Source: Bacteroidales bacterium
GTDB lineage: Bacteria > Bacteroidota > Bacteroidia > Bacteroidales > UBA932
Assembly: GCA_017477465.1 (NCBI GenBank)
Contig: JAFUVU010000038.1
Span: 1-38,814, forward strand
DNA: 38,814 bases
Direction: 5' to 3'
Every line of letters begins with the position of its first letter. Position 1 is the stretch's first letter. Made by a program: the position numbers and the translations under genes. Below the pieces are notes generated by a model. That model saw only the letters and a list, made by a program, of their open reading frames with translations. It had not been told where the DNA came from and made no database searches. Shown one piece after another: positions 25,497 to 33,825 of the stretch.

Positions 25497-27755
25497 CTAT
25501 TTCTCACGCAGGGAGATTGCAAATCCGCCGCCGGGGGCCATCTTCACATGCATGCTGTCGCCGGCTTTCACCTCGCTCTTGGAGATGGTGTAGGCTTTGG
25601 GATTGGTCTTGAAATGGGCATCCGGAGCATCGGCATAAAGGATTGCCTCGTATGTGAGGCCGGGAGTGAGGAAGTCAAAATTGACGTCCACTTCGCGGGC
25701 ATTCTCATCGGTAACGCCGCCCACGTACCATACATCCCTGGGCTTCGCCTTGGCAAGATCCTTTGCAGTTGCGCCCTCCGGCAGTGCATACACGAAGCGT
25801 GCGGCATTGGTAATCATGTCTTTACGCGCATCGGCCAGACTTGCAGTTGATACTGCCGATGCATTCAGGGTGCTAAGCTTGGGATGACGGGCGGTGACAA
25901 TGTAATCGCCTGGCTCGGCCTGCAGATACAGGCTCTTGTCCCAGTCAACCGCAACATCCTTGATGAACTGGAAGGCGTCCATGAAGCGGGCGTAATTCTC
26001 GGGAAGATCGGCCGCCATCTGCAGAGGGCTGTAGAAGGTCACGTAAAGGCCCAGCTGATTGGCGATTGTGTGCCACATCTGCCCGGTGGTACCGGGAGCC
26101 GTGACGGACATGTCGGTCTCGAAAATGCCGGGAGTATAGTCCATCGGGCCGCCCTGCAGCCTGGTAAACGGCAGGATGGTGGTGTGATCCGGGTGGATTG
26201 TTCCGCGGAATTCGGTTCCCATCGCACTTTCATTGCCGATCATATTGGGCCAGGTGCGGCAGAGGCCGGTAGGGCGCACCGCCTCGTGGGCGTTCACCAT
26301 GATGTGATGCTTGGCGGCCTCGACAATGGCATAGTGGTAGTGATTGTTGATGGGCTGGCTGTAGTGATGCTCGCCGTAAGGGATGATGGCGCCTACGTAA
26401 CCGCTTTTGACGGCATTGTAGCCGTACTGGTTCATGAGCTGATAGGCGCGCTCCATGTGACGCTCGTAATTAACTGTGGACGAAGAGCTTTCATGGTGCA
26501 TTATAAGACGTATGCCCTTGGAGTGAGCGTATGCGTTGAGAGCCGGAAGGTCGAAGTCCGGGTACGGAGTTACGAAGTCGAAGACATAGTCTTTCTGACA
26601 GCCGTACCAGTCTTCCCAACCTTCGTTCCAACCTTCGATGAGAAGGCCGTCGAAGCCGTTTTCGGCCGCGAAATCAATGTATCGGCGCACATTTTCGTTA
26701 TTGGCGCCGTGATTGCCGTGAGGTTTGGCCTTGGCGTAATCGGTGACGCCCAGTTGCACGGACGGGAAGTCGGAGGTATATGACCAGTGCGATTTTCCGG
26801 TAATCATTTCCCACCAGACGCCCATGTACTTGACGGGATGGATCCAGCTCACATCCTCCAGGGCGCAAGGCTCGTTAAGGTTAAGGACAAGGCGGGAAGC
26901 CAGCACGTCGGTGGCCGATTCGCACACCATAACCGACCTCCAAGGGCTCTTGCAAGGGGCCTGCAGACGGCCTTTTACGCCCTCGGCATCAGGGGTGAGG
27001 TGCGACGTGAGCACTAAATTCCGCTCGTCAACGTCCAGATGCATTGTCGGATAGTCCAGCACGGCAGCCTCGTGGATATTGATGTACAGGCCATCGTCGG
27101 TTTTCATCTGCAGGGCGGTCTGCACGGAAGGGCCGGGAGTGGGGAACTGAGGGCCGCCGCCGGAAGGACGCACAGTAGGAGTGAGCCTGCCGACCTGAGA
27201 CAGCGGAGACTCGGTGGGGCAGAATTCCTGCATGTCATAGTCGCCGGGAATCCACCAGGCGGTGTGGTCGCCCGTCATGGCAAACTCGCTGCATTCTTCG
27301 GCCACTTTGAAATAGGTGAGCTTGTTCTCCAGAGGAAATTCATAACGGAAGCCGAGGCCGTCGTCAAAGAGGCGGAAGCGAATGTTCATGGCAACCCCGT
27401 CCTGACGCTTGAGGCACACCAGCATCTCGTTGTAATTGTTGCGGATGGCGGCTTCCTCGCCCCAGACCGGGGTCCAAGTCTCGTCGAAGCTGTCGGTCGT
27501 GACGTCGGCAACTGAAAAACCTTCAAGGAGGTCATCCTGGCCGATAAGCTTATACCCTAGGCGCGAAGCCTTGATGACGGGAGTGCCCTCACGTTCAAGG
27601 GAATAGACGGGACCGCCCTTGGGAGTAAGGCCCATGCGAAGCTCCAGCTTTCCGTCGGGGCTCCTGAGCACATGCGATTCGTCGGGCACGGAGACGCCGG
27701 CCCGGGTGCAGGATGCCATGGCCATGGCCAGCATTGCAATGAATATCTTTTTCAT
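25497..27755 (-). CDS. Glycoside hydrolase family 97 alpha-glucosidase (SusB-like)
   Basis: A 752-residue lipoprotein or secreted enzyme (MKKIFIAMLAMAMASC, lipobox ASC) that releases glucose from starch-type oligosaccharides. It has the GH97 N-terminal beta-sandwich, then the catalytic barrel with GVWWEMITG, VKSGYVGAIIPYGEHHYSQ, VNAHEAVRPTG and IGNESAMGTEF. These carry the Glu residues typical of inverting, SusB-type members, while the Asp nucleophile of retaining members is replaced by the SGYVG loop. Placed 2 bp after an alpha-amylase gene, it fits a two-step starch degradation pair. A signal sequence with Cys suggests an outer-membrane or periplasmic location. Confidence 0.9.
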   Translation of the reverse strand: MKKIFIAMLAMAMASCTRAGVSVPDESHVLRSPDGKLELRMGLTPKGGPVYSLEREGTPVIKASRLGYKLIGQDDLLEGFSVADVTTDSFDETWTPVWGEEAAIRNNYNEMLVCLKRQDGVAMNIRFRLFDDGLGFRYEFPLENKLTYFKVAEECSEFAMTGDHTAWWIPGDYDMQEFCPTESPLSQVGRLTPTVRPSGGGPQFPTPGPSVQTALQMKTDDGLYINIHEAAVLDYPTMHLDVDERNLVLTSHLTPDAEGVKGRLQAPCKSPWRSVMVCESATDVLASRLVLNLNEPCALEDVSWIHPVKYMGVWWEMITGKSHWSYTSDFPSVQLGVTDYAKAKPHGNHGANNENVRRYIDFAAENGFDGLLIEGWNEGWEDWYGCQKDYVFDFVTPYPDFDLPALNAYAHSKGIRLIMHHESSSSTVNYERHMERAYQLMNQYGYNAVKSGYVGAIIPYGEHHYSQPINNHYHYAIVEAAKHHIMVNAHEAVRPTGLCRTWPNMIGNESAMGTEFRGTIHPDHTTILPFTRLQGGPMDYTPGIFETDMSVTAPGTTGQMWHTIANQLGLYVTFYSPLQMAADLPENYARFMDAFQFIKDVAVDWDKSLYLQAEPGDYIVTARHPKLSTLNASAVSTASLADARKDMITNAARFVYALPEGATAKDLAKAKPRDVWYVGGVTDENAREVDVNFDFLTPGLTYEAILYADAPDAHFKTNPKAYTISKSEVKAGDSMHVKMAPGGGFAISLREK

Positions 27756-27757
27756 GA

Positions 27758-29179
27758 CTATTTGGTAAGTACGATATATTCGCCGGGAGCCATGGTGAAG
27801 GACTGGTCACCCGAAAGGCTTTCACCTGTGAAGGCATTGGTATAAGTGCCATCCAGCTTCACTGCAACGGTGGCTGCGGGGGCCTGCAGATTGAGGAAAG
27901 GAACGGCCACCTGCTCGCCCTGAGGGCGGTTGTCGTTGGCATCGGCAGCAGCGGCGACAGCTTCCTGTTTCACAGGCACGCCGAAGTTTGCAAGCACCAC
28001 CACACTGTTGCCCTTGACCTCACGTTTGAAAGCGAAAACGCCTTCAGGAGCATCCAGATACTGGATTTCTCCACCCTTTTCACCAGCGGCGAGGGCGGGA
28101 TTGCCGTGCTTGAGCTCAACCAGCTTCTTCCAGAAAGCGGTGTATTCGTTGGCGCTCCATTCGGTGATTGGATCTTTCTCGAAGAAAGCCAGACGGCGGC
28201 TGAGGCCGATTTCCTGACCGGTATAGATGAGCGGCTGCGAACCGGGAAGGGTGAAGCAGAGCACGGCGCAGGCATTGGCGGCAGCGCCTTCACGCTCGAA
28301 CTCTGTTCCGGACCAGGAGTTTTCGTCGTGGTTGGAAGTGAAAGTGAGGCGGAAGGCCTCCTTGGGGAAACGGGCTGCATCGCGGCCGATGTAGTCTTTC
28401 AGGTCCTGCACGCTCTTACTGCCTTGGGCGAGGCCGTTCAGCAGGTGATGCAGCTCCCAGGCATAGTTGGCGTCGAAGGTTTCCAGAGGGTTGGCGAGGT
28501 TGTCGCGCTCTGCCTCGGCAAGTAGATAGATGTCGGGATAGTCTTTGTTTAGCTTGGGCAGGATGCCGTACCAGAAATCGGCGGGGACTTCGCCGGCGGC
28601 GTCGCAGCGGAAGCCGTCCACGCCTTTTTCAAGCCAGAAGCGCATCGCATCGTCCTGGGCCCACCAGACCTCCTGATTCTCGTAATTGAGGCTGCGGGTG
28701 TCGGTCCAGTCGTACTCCCAGATTGCATTGCCGAGGGAGTCGCGCTCGTAGAAATCGGCCGGTTTTTCGCTCATCCAGACATTGTCGGGGGCGGTCTGAT
28801 TTGCCACCCAGTCCAGAATCACTTTAAACCCTTGGGCATGAGCAGCATCTAGCAGCGACTGGAAGTCCTCCATCGTGCCGAACTCGGGATTCACCTTCTT
28901 GTAGTCGGAAATGGCGTAATACGAGCCGAGGGTACCCTTGCGGCCCTCGGTGCCGATTTCGTACATCGGCATAAACCAGAGGACATCGACTCCGAGGTCT
29001 TTAAGGCGAGGGAGTTGTGCTTCAACGCCTTTGAAGCTTCCTTCGGGCGAGAACTGGCGGATGTTTACTTCATACACTACTGAATCATAAGTCCATTCGG
29101 GATGATTCTGAACCTTTTTTTCACAGCAGGCGGCAAGGCTTAATGCAGCGGCGGCCAATAAGATTATTATTCTTTTCAT
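27758..29179 (-). CDS. Glycoside hydrolase family 13 alpha-amylase lipoprotein
   Basis: The 473-residue protein has a lipoprotein signal (MKRIIILLAAAALSLAAC) and a GH13 barrel: YEVNIRQFSPEGSF near the N-terminus, LGVDVLWFMPMYEIG, ILDWVANQT, the nucleophile motif GVDGFRCDAAG (about residue 190), the acid Glu in LLAEAE (about 218) and FTSNHDENSW with the third catalytic Asp (about 283), followed by a small C-terminal beta domain. The catalytic set is complete. It should cut alpha-1,4-glucans or maltooligosaccharides. It is the first gene of an operon with a GH97 enzyme and a nucleoside kinase; no SusC/D pair is next to it. Confidence 0.9.
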   Translation of the reverse strand: MKRIIILLAAAALSLAACCEKKVQNHPEWTYDSVVYEVNIRQFSPEGSFKGVEAQLPRLKDLGVDVLWFMPMYEIGTEGRKGTLGSYYAISDYKKVNPEFGTMEDFQSLLDAAHAQGFKVILDWVANQTAPDNVWMSEKPADFYERDSLGNAIWEYDWTDTRSLNYENQEVWWAQDDAMRFWLEKGVDGFRCDAAGEVPADFWYGILPKLNKDYPDIYLLAEAERDNLANPLETFDANYAWELHHLLNGLAQGSKSVQDLKDYIGRDAARFPKEAFRLTFTSNHDENSWSGTEFEREGAAANACAVLCFTLPGSQPLIYTGQEIGLSRRLAFFEKDPITEWSANEYTAFWKKLVELKHGNPALAAGEKGGEIQYLDAPEGVFAFKREVKGNSVVVLANFGVPVKQEAVAAAADANDNRPQGEQVAVPFLNLQAPAATVAVKLDGTYTNAFTGESLSGDQSFTMAPGEYIVLTK

Positions 29180-29203
29180 ATCAAAAAATTTTCAGCACAT
29201 CTA

Positions 29204-29234
29204 CAATATTACAAATTATCTGTCTGAATTGCAA
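29204..29234 (-). promoter_or_regulatory. Promoter of the GH13-GH97-kinase operon
   Basis: On the minus strand TTG (CAA at 29232-29234), 20 bp, then TAATATTG (29204-29211), one mismatch from TAnnTTTG. It lies 24 bp upstream of the amylase ATG. Confidence 0.5.
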
Positions 29235-29298
29235 CATCATGCCAACTTTTAAAGAAGAACGGGCGGCTATCGGCGCCGAATGGCTTATTCCTGTTTTT

Positions 29299-29322
29299 TT
29301 ACTATATTTGTCGACATAGTAA
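29299..29322 (+). promoter_or_regulatory. -7 promoter box inside an operator-like inverted repeat
   Basis: TTACTAT (29299-29305) and ATAGTAA (29316-29322) form a perfect 7-bp inverted repeat with a 10-bp centre. The -7 box TATATTTG (29303-29310) overlaps it. The site lies 12 bp ahead of the relic methyltransferase start, so it may once have been the control site of a restriction-modification gene. Confidence 0.45.
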
Positions 29323-29334
29323 GATTATTCGTCG

Positions 29335-29412
29335 ATGGCCACAAATACGACACAAAAACAAGCAGCCAAACAGTTCGTTAAGGACTGGGCCGGAAAAGGC
29401 TATGAAAAGAAT
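29335..29412 (+). pseudogene. Relic: N-terminus of an MmeI-like restriction-modification/DNA methyltransferase gene
   Basis: The frame starts with a good ATG and codes QKQAAKQFVKDWAGKGYEK over the first 25 residues. I recognise this as the N-terminus of large class I DNA methyltransferases of the MmeI-like (type IIL) kind, which run to about 900 residues. After GYEK the match ends at about 29409 and the remaining frame to 29619 is Pro/Arg/Cys-rich and not protein-like. The gene was therefore deleted except for its first codons. The assignment is by recalled motif and needs a search. Confidence 0.5.
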
Positions 29413-29429
29413 CCTGCGTTCCCTACTTG

Positions 29430-29471
29430 CGGTTGCCAAGGAAAACAACTGCCCCGGCAACCGTTTTCCTT
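29430..29471. other. Interleaved inverted repeats (two mutually exclusive hairpins)
   Basis: CGGTTGCC (29430-29437) can pair with GGCAACCG (29456-29463), and AAGGAAAAC (29438-29446) can pair with GTTTTCCTT (29463-29471). The order A-B-A'-B' means only one stem can form at a time, since no linker is left for a pseudoknot. It lies about 70 bp ahead of the first DUF4230 gene, in the debris after the methyltransferase relic. No gene is seen in 29413-29542. Confidence 0.4.
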
Positions 29472-29542
29472 GTCCATGACAGCAAGAAGGGCCACACGGA
29501 ACCCTTCCCAATGGCACAAGTTTTGCCCGCATCCTATCCCGG

Positions 29543-30115
29543 ATGAAACGTTTTCCCGATACAGCACTCCTGTGCATTCTCCTGTCCGCTGCCCTCATGG
29601 TAGCGGGCTGTTCCGGTAAGCCCAAGGAAGACCCCGTCCGGCAGCAGATTGAGGCCATCTCATCAATGAAGGAAATCGGCCTTGTGGAGTACCGTGTGAG
29701 GAAAATCATCAAGGCTGACGACCAGGGGGAATGGTACAAGATCGGCGACAGGATGATTCTTCTGAGCTGCACAGCCTACCTCAAGGCCGGCATTGACCTC
29801 TCGGAATTCAGCCCGGATGATGTCGAGGCGGACAGGAAGAAGGGGATGGTCACCGTCACCCTTCCGCATGCGAGACTCCTGTCCATCGACATCCCGCCCT
29901 CAGAAATCAGGCAGGAGTGGGACCAGGTGACCCTTCTCCGGTGGCCCTTCTCCGCGAAGGAACGGAATGAACTGCTACGCCAGGGCGAACGCCAGATCCG
30001 AGGGAGCGTCCCGTCGCTCGGCATCCTCCAAAAAGCGGAAGAAAATGCCGTCAAGTTTTTCAAAGGGGCTTTCAGCGAGCTTGGCTTCAATGACGTGAAT
30101 GTGGTGTTCAAGTAG
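29543..30115 (+). CDS. DUF4230 family lipoprotein
   Basis: The 190-residue protein has a lipoprotein signal (lipobox VAGC, Cys at about residue 23) and a DUF4230-type body: an early LVEYRV strand, IGDRMILLSCTAYLKAGIDLSEF, VTVTLPHARLLSIDIPPSEI, and a late helix-rich part ending GFNDVNVVF. DUF4230 proteins are common in Bacteroidota and Firmicutes and have no established function. It is followed after 9 bp by a second, membrane-anchored member. Both lie on an accessory patch between the amylase operon and lysS. Confidence 0.7.
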   Translation: MKRFPDTALLCILLSAALMVAGCSGKPKEDPVRQQIEAISSMKEIGLVEYRVRKIIKADDQGEWYKIGDRMILLSCTAYLKAGIDLSEFSPDDVEADRKKGMVTVTLPHARLLSIDIPPSEIRQEWDQVTLLRWPFSAKERNELLRQGERQIRGSVPSLGILQKAEENAVKFFKGAFSELGFNDVNVVFK

Positions 30116-30124
30116 GATGCAGAC

Positions 30125-30793
30125 ATGGAAAAAAGAAAAATCACAATATCATTCGGTCCCTCGGTCATCCTCTTTGCCGCCCTTGTCATCCTCGGGATTG
30201 TCCTCGTCAAATACCCCGGGAATAAAGGCAGGCACTCCCTCACCATAGGGGACTCACCTGTCATAGCCACCCGCATCCGTTCCCTTGGGGAACTGACGAC
30301 CGCCTGCTTCTATGACGAGGTCGTCGTCTCCGGCACAAAAGAGAATTTGCTTTCCACTTCGCCTCTGGGGTCCATCGCCCGGGACGGCTTCGGGAGGGAT
30401 GTCGATGACCACATTGTCATAATTGCCAGGGGCACGGTGAGGGCGGGGATCGACCTCAGCCAGATTGACAGGAGCCATGTCCGCATCTCAAGAGACACAG
30501 CCATCATAACTCTTCCTGAGGTAAAGTATTTCGATACGATAGTGAATCCATCGGACATGGAGGTCTTCGCCGAATCCGGCAGATGGTCCCAGCAGGAAGT
30601 CGGACGGCTCCAGGAGTCTGCCAGGAGAAAGCTCATCCTGGAGGCCGAAGAGGCCGATCTCAGGAAAACCGCCCGTGACGGCGCCGTGGATGCCATTTCG
30701 GACCTTCTCAAGGCCTGCGGGTACACCTACATCCGTTTTGATTCGGCTCCATCTTGCAACACTTTTAGATTCCAACCCCATGAAAGCCGTTGA
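30125..30793 (+). CDS. DUF4230 family membrane protein
   Basis: The 222-residue protein has one N-terminal membrane segment (about 11-29, VILFAALVILGIVLV) and then a domain homologous to its neighbour: LTTACFYDEVVVSG, VIIARGTVRAGIDLSQID, AIITLPEVKYFDTIVNPSDM and a C-terminal helix ending CGYTYIRFD. The shared R/KAGIDLS and TLPxxxxxxxxxxPSxx patterns show common ancestry. One paralog is lipid-anchored and the other membrane-anchored, which suggests a two-protein envelope complex. Its last 14 bp overlap a short frame described next. Confidence 0.7.
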   Translation: MEKRKITISFGPSVILFAALVILGIVLVKYPGNKGRHSLTIGDSPVIATRIRSLGELTTACFYDEVVVSGTKENLLSTSPLGSIARDGFGRDVDDHIVIIARGTVRAGIDLSQIDRSHVRISRDTAIITLPEVKYFDTIVNPSDMEVFAESGRWSQQEVGRLQESARRKLILEAEEADLRKTARDGAVDAISDLLKACGYTYIRFDSAPSCNTFRFQPHESR

Positions 30794-30929
30794 AGTCGTC
30801 TCGGACATCATCCGCAAAAATGACCGGGTATTCGACACCCAGAGGGGATATGGCCCCTGGAAGGATTTCCGGGGATATCCGGCCGTTCATTCAGGAAAAC
30901 GTTCAAAAAAACAACTTCATTCGCATTGA
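30780..30929 (+). pseudogene. Short frame, probably the truncated start of a lost gene
   Basis: A 49-codon frame starts MKAVEVVSDIIRKNDRV, overlapping the end of the DUF4230 gene by 14 bp, and then turns into basic, low-quality sequence ending KQLHSH. The first 20 residues look like real protein; the rest does not. I do not recognise the family. It ends just before the lysS promoter. Confidence 0.25.
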
Positions 30930-30955
30930 GAATACGCACAAAGACATTATCTTTG
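30925..30955 (+). promoter_or_regulatory. Promoter of lysS-trmH
   Basis: ATTG (30925-30928), 19 bp, then a perfect TATCTTTG (30948-30955). The lysS ATG is 27 bp downstream, leaving a short leader. Confidence 0.65.
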
Positions 30956-30982
30956 CATTTTCCGTGAAAAAACTTTTGAAAT

Positions 30983-32497
30983 ATGGCATATTATCAGCTT
31001 AACGAACAGGAAGTCGGCCGCAGGGAATCCCTCGCAAAACTCCGCGAACTTGGCATCAACCCCTACCCCGCACCGCTTTATCCGGTAAACACCACTACAA
31101 CAGAAATAGCTTCTAACTTCAAAGCGGAAGAAGGCAACTTCCAGGACGTGTGCATCGCAGGCCGCATCATGAGCCGCCGCATTATGGGCGCAGCTTCCTT
31201 CATGGAGCTCCAGGACTCGGAAGGCCGCATCCAAGTGTACGTAAAAAGGGACGAAATCTGCCCCGGAGAGGACAAGACCCTGTATAACACCGTGTTCAAA
31301 AAGCTGCTGGACATCGGCGACATAATCGGCATAAAGGGTTTCGCATTCTTTACGCAGACCGGTCAGCTGAGCATCCATGCCAAAGAGCTCACCGTACTTT
31401 CCAAGTCCCTGCGCGTACTGCCCATCGTTAAAACCGATGCCGACGGCACGGTCCACGACAGCTTCGAAGACCCGGAACTGCGCTATAGGCAACGTTATGT
31501 GGATCTGGTGGTCAACCCTCAGGTGAAGGATACTTTCGTCAAGCGCACGCTCATAATCAATACCATGCGCGAATGCTTCAACCAGGCCGGCTGCCTGGAG
31601 GTGGAAACCCCTATCCTTCAGCCGATTCCGGGAGGCGCAACGGCCCGTCCGTTCATCACCCACCACAACGCGCTGGACGTGGACATGTACATGCGCATCG
31701 CCAATGAGCTGTATCTCAAACGCCTCATAGTTGGCGGATTCTCAGGCGTTTACGAATTCGCCAAGAACTTCCGCAACGAGGGCATGGACAAGACCCACAA
31801 TCCGGAATTCACCTGCGTAGAAATGTACATCGCCTACAAGGACTACCTGTGGATGATGGAGTTCACGGAAAAGATGCTCCAAAAAGTGGCCGAGGCAACC
31901 GGCGGAGTCAAGAAAGTAATCGGCGGGAATGAAATTTCCTTCGAAGGACCTTTCCGCCGCCTCAGGATACTGGACGCCATAAAGGAATACGCCGGAGTGG
32001 ACGTCAAAGGCATGGACGAGGCCCAGCTAAGGGAGGTGTGCAAAAAGCTGAACGTAGAGGTGTCACCGGAGATGGGCGTAGGCAAGCTCATCGACGCCAT
32101 TGTGGGCGAATATGTGGAAAAGAACCTGGTTCAGCCTACTTTCCTGATCGACTATCCCGTGGAGATGTCCCCGCTCACCAAGCGCTGCCGCTACGATGAT
32201 ACCCTCACCGAGCGCTTCGAGCTCTTCGTGAACGGCAAGGAACTGGCCAACGCTTACTCGGAGCTCAACGACCCTGTGGACCAGCTGGAACGCTTCGAGG
32301 AGCAGGCAGCCCTCAAATCCAAAGGCGACGACGAAGCCATGTACGTAGATTACGACTTCGTCCGCGCCCTTGAATACGGAATGCCGCCCACCAGCGGTAT
32401 CGGCATCGGCATTGACCGCCTGACCATGTTCATGACAGGGGCGGAAAGCATCCAGGATGTCCTCTTCTTCCCCATGATGAGACCGGAAAAATTCTAG
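30983..32497 (+). CDS. lysS: Lysyl-tRNA synthetase, class II
   Basis: Charges tRNA(Lys). The 504-residue protein has an N-terminal OB-fold anticodon-binding domain (about 50-150, [21 protein letters not shown]) and a class II catalytic core: motif 1 around [10 protein letters not shown] and [18 protein letters not shown], motif 2 with [20 protein letters not shown], and motif 3 [14 protein letters not shown] near the C-terminus. It ends at the usual MMRPE(K)F. Length is standard; the longer C-terminal extension found in some Bacteroidota is absent. One base separates its stop from the trmH start. Confidence 0.96.
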   Translation: MAYYQLNEQEVGRRESLAKLRELGINPYPAPLYPVNTTTTEIASNFKAEEGNFQDVCIAGRIMSRRIMGAASFMELQDSEGRIQVYVKRDEICPGEDKTLYNTVFKKLLDIGDIIGIKGFAFFTQTGQLSIHAKELTVLSKSLRVLPIVKTDADGTVHDSFEDPELRYRQRYVDLVVNPQVKDTFVKRTLIINTMRECFNQAGCLEVETPILQPIPGGATARPFITHHNALDVDMYMRIANELYLKRLIVGGFSGVYEFAKNFRNEGMDKTHNPEFTCVEMYIAYKDYLWMMEFTEKMLQKVAEATGGVKKVIGGNEISFEGPFRRLRILDAIKEYAGVDVKGMDEAQLREVCKKLNVEVSPEMGVGKLIDAIVGEYVEKNLVQPTFLIDYPVEMSPLTKRCRYDDTLTERFELFVNGKELANAYSELNDPVDQLERFEEQAALKSKGDDEAMYVDYDFVRALEYGMPPTSGIGIGIDRLTMFMTGAESIQDVLFFPMMRPEKF

Positions 32498-32498
32498 G

Positions 32499-33347
32499 AT
32501 GGTAATAACATCGGCCCAGAATCCGAAGATTCGGAATCTGCTTCTGCTGCAGGAAAAGTCCAAGGCAAGGCGGGAGCAGGGGCTCTTCGTCGTGGAAGGC
32601 CGACGCGAGTTGGAGCACTGCCTGGCGGCGGGGTTCAAGGTGCGGACGCTGTTCGTATGCCCGGAGATTTCTCCACTCCGCTTCGCTCCGGTCGAAATGA
32701 CAAATGGCATTTCCTGCACCACATCTGGCATTTCGAGTACCTCAGATGGCATTTCGAGCGCAGTCGAGAAATCTCTTTGCATCGAGATCCCGGAGCATCT
32801 CTACCGCAAGGTCGCTTACAGGGAAAGCACTGAGGGCATTATTGCAGAGGTTGAATACAAGTCCTTGGAACTGACGGATTTAACCCTGCCGGAAAATCCT
32901 CTTATAATGGTTCTGGAGAGCGTCGAGAAGCCGGGAAACCTTGGCGCCGTCCTGAGAAGCGCCGATGCAGCCCACGCCGATGCAGTGCTGATCTGCGACC
33001 CTTTGACCGACCTCTACAACCCCAACCTCATACGGGCTTCCATCGGCGCTGTTTTTACAGTGCCCACTGTGGCATGTTCTTCCAAAGAAGCCATTGCCTT
33101 CCTACAAAAGCGTAATATCCAGATACTTACAGCGCAGTTGCAGGACTCATCCTTCTATTACGACATTGACATGAAGCGCGGCACTGCGCTGGTAATGGGC
33201 ACCGAAGCCACCGGCCTCACCGACGAGTGGAGGAAGGCAGCATCGGCCCATATACGTATTCCTATGCTGGGACGGCTGGACAGCCTCAACGTCTCTGTAA
33301 GCGCCGCCATCCTTCTTTTCGAGGCCGTGCGGCAAAGGCAGGGCTAA
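32499..33347 (+). CDS. TrmH/SpoU-family RNA 2'-O-ribose methyltransferase
   Basis: Likely methylates a ribose in 23S rRNA or tRNA. The 282-residue protein has an N-terminal substrate-binding domain (QNPKIRNLLLLQEKSKARRE, FVVEGRRELEHCL) and the C-terminal knotted SPOUT domain with its three motifs: LESVEKPGNLGAVLRSADA (motif 1), ALVMGTEATGLTDEW (motif 2) and IPMLGRLDSLNVSVSAAILLFE (motif 3). Between the two halves of the N-terminal domain (about residues 56-92) there is an insertion of roughly 30-37 residues with three seven-residue repeats beginning GIS, coded by a repeat element at 32664-32775. The frame is intact, so the enzyme may still be active. Target nucleotide unknown. Confidence 0.9.
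   Translation: MVITSAQNPKIRNLLLLQEKSKARREQGLFVVEGRRELEHCLAAGFKVRTLFVCPEISPLRFAPVEMTNGISCTTSGISSTSDGISSAVEKSLCIEIPEHLYRKVAYRESTEGIIAEVEYKSLELTDLTLPENPLIMVLESVEKPGNLGAVLRSADAAHADAVLICDPLTDLYNPNLIRASIGAVFTVPTVACSSKEAIAFLQKRNIQILTAQLQDSSFYYDIDMKRGTALVMGTEATGLTDEWRKAASAHIRIPMLGRLDSLNVSVSAAILLFEAVRQRQG
32664..32775. repeat. Palindrome-bounded repeat inserted in frame in trmH
   Basis: The element is bounded by GAGATTTCTC (32664-32673) and its inverted partner GAGAAATCTC (32766-32775). Inside are three 21-bp units starting GGCATTTC at 32706, 32727 and 32748. The first part (GAGATT...CGCTTCGCTC...GAAATGACA) is related to the intergenic repeat at 7815-7846. Because 21 is a multiple of three, the reading frame is kept. 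Confidence 0.7.
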
Positions 33348-33351
33348 ACAC

Positions 33352-33825
33352 TTATTTTATCAGGTCGATGGCGCCGAAAACGCCGAGCGACGCAAGGAGC
33401 ATGATGGCTCCGGCCAGCAGAACGCCCAGAAGAACGAACAGGACGCTCCTCTTGAAGTCCATGTCAAGGATGCTGGCGGCAAGGGTACCTGTCCAGGCGC
33501 CGGTTCCCGGAAGCGGGATGCCTACGAACAGCAGCAAGGCCCAGTAGAGCCCCCTGCCGGCCTTGGATTCGAGCTTGCGGCCACCTTTTTCGCCTTTTTC
33601 AAGACACCAGGTGAAGAAGCCGCCTATGTATTTCTTGTCTTTTCCCCACTCGAGTATGCGCCTGGCAAAAAGGAAGATAAACGGTACGGGAACCATATTT
33701 CCAAGTACCGCCACTATGATAGAAGGCACAATTGGAAGGCCGAAACCTACGGCGTAGGGAATGGCACCGCGCAGTTCAATGAGCGGGACCATTGAAATGA
33801 GGAAGACGATGAGGTATTTTTTCAT
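33352..33825 (-). CDS. Small multi-drug export family membrane protein
   Basis: The 157-residue protein has four or five hydrophobic segments and the features of the small multi-drug export family (PF06695, COG2426): MVPLIELRGAIPYA at the N-terminus, GNMVPVPFIFLF, and LLLFVGIPLPGTGAWTGTLAA. Despite the family name, the transported substrate is generally unknown. It overlaps the preceding gene by 4 bp and is last in an operon after adenosine kinase and a DUF6913-like gene; it is convergent with trmH, 4 bp away. Confidence 0.85.
   Translation of the reverse strand: MKKYLIVFLISMVPLIELRGAIPYAVGFGLPIVPSIIVAVLGNMVPVPFIFLFARRILEWGKDKKYIGGFFTWCLEKGEKGGRKLESKAGRGLYWALLLFVGIPLPGTGAWTGTLAASILDMDFKRSVLFVLLGVLLAGAIMLLASLGVFGAIDLIK

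Noticed and set aside
29430-29471. RNA pseudoknot
   Set aside because: The arms interleave as in a pseudoknot, but no linker bases are left to cross the grooves, so only alternative hairpins are possible.
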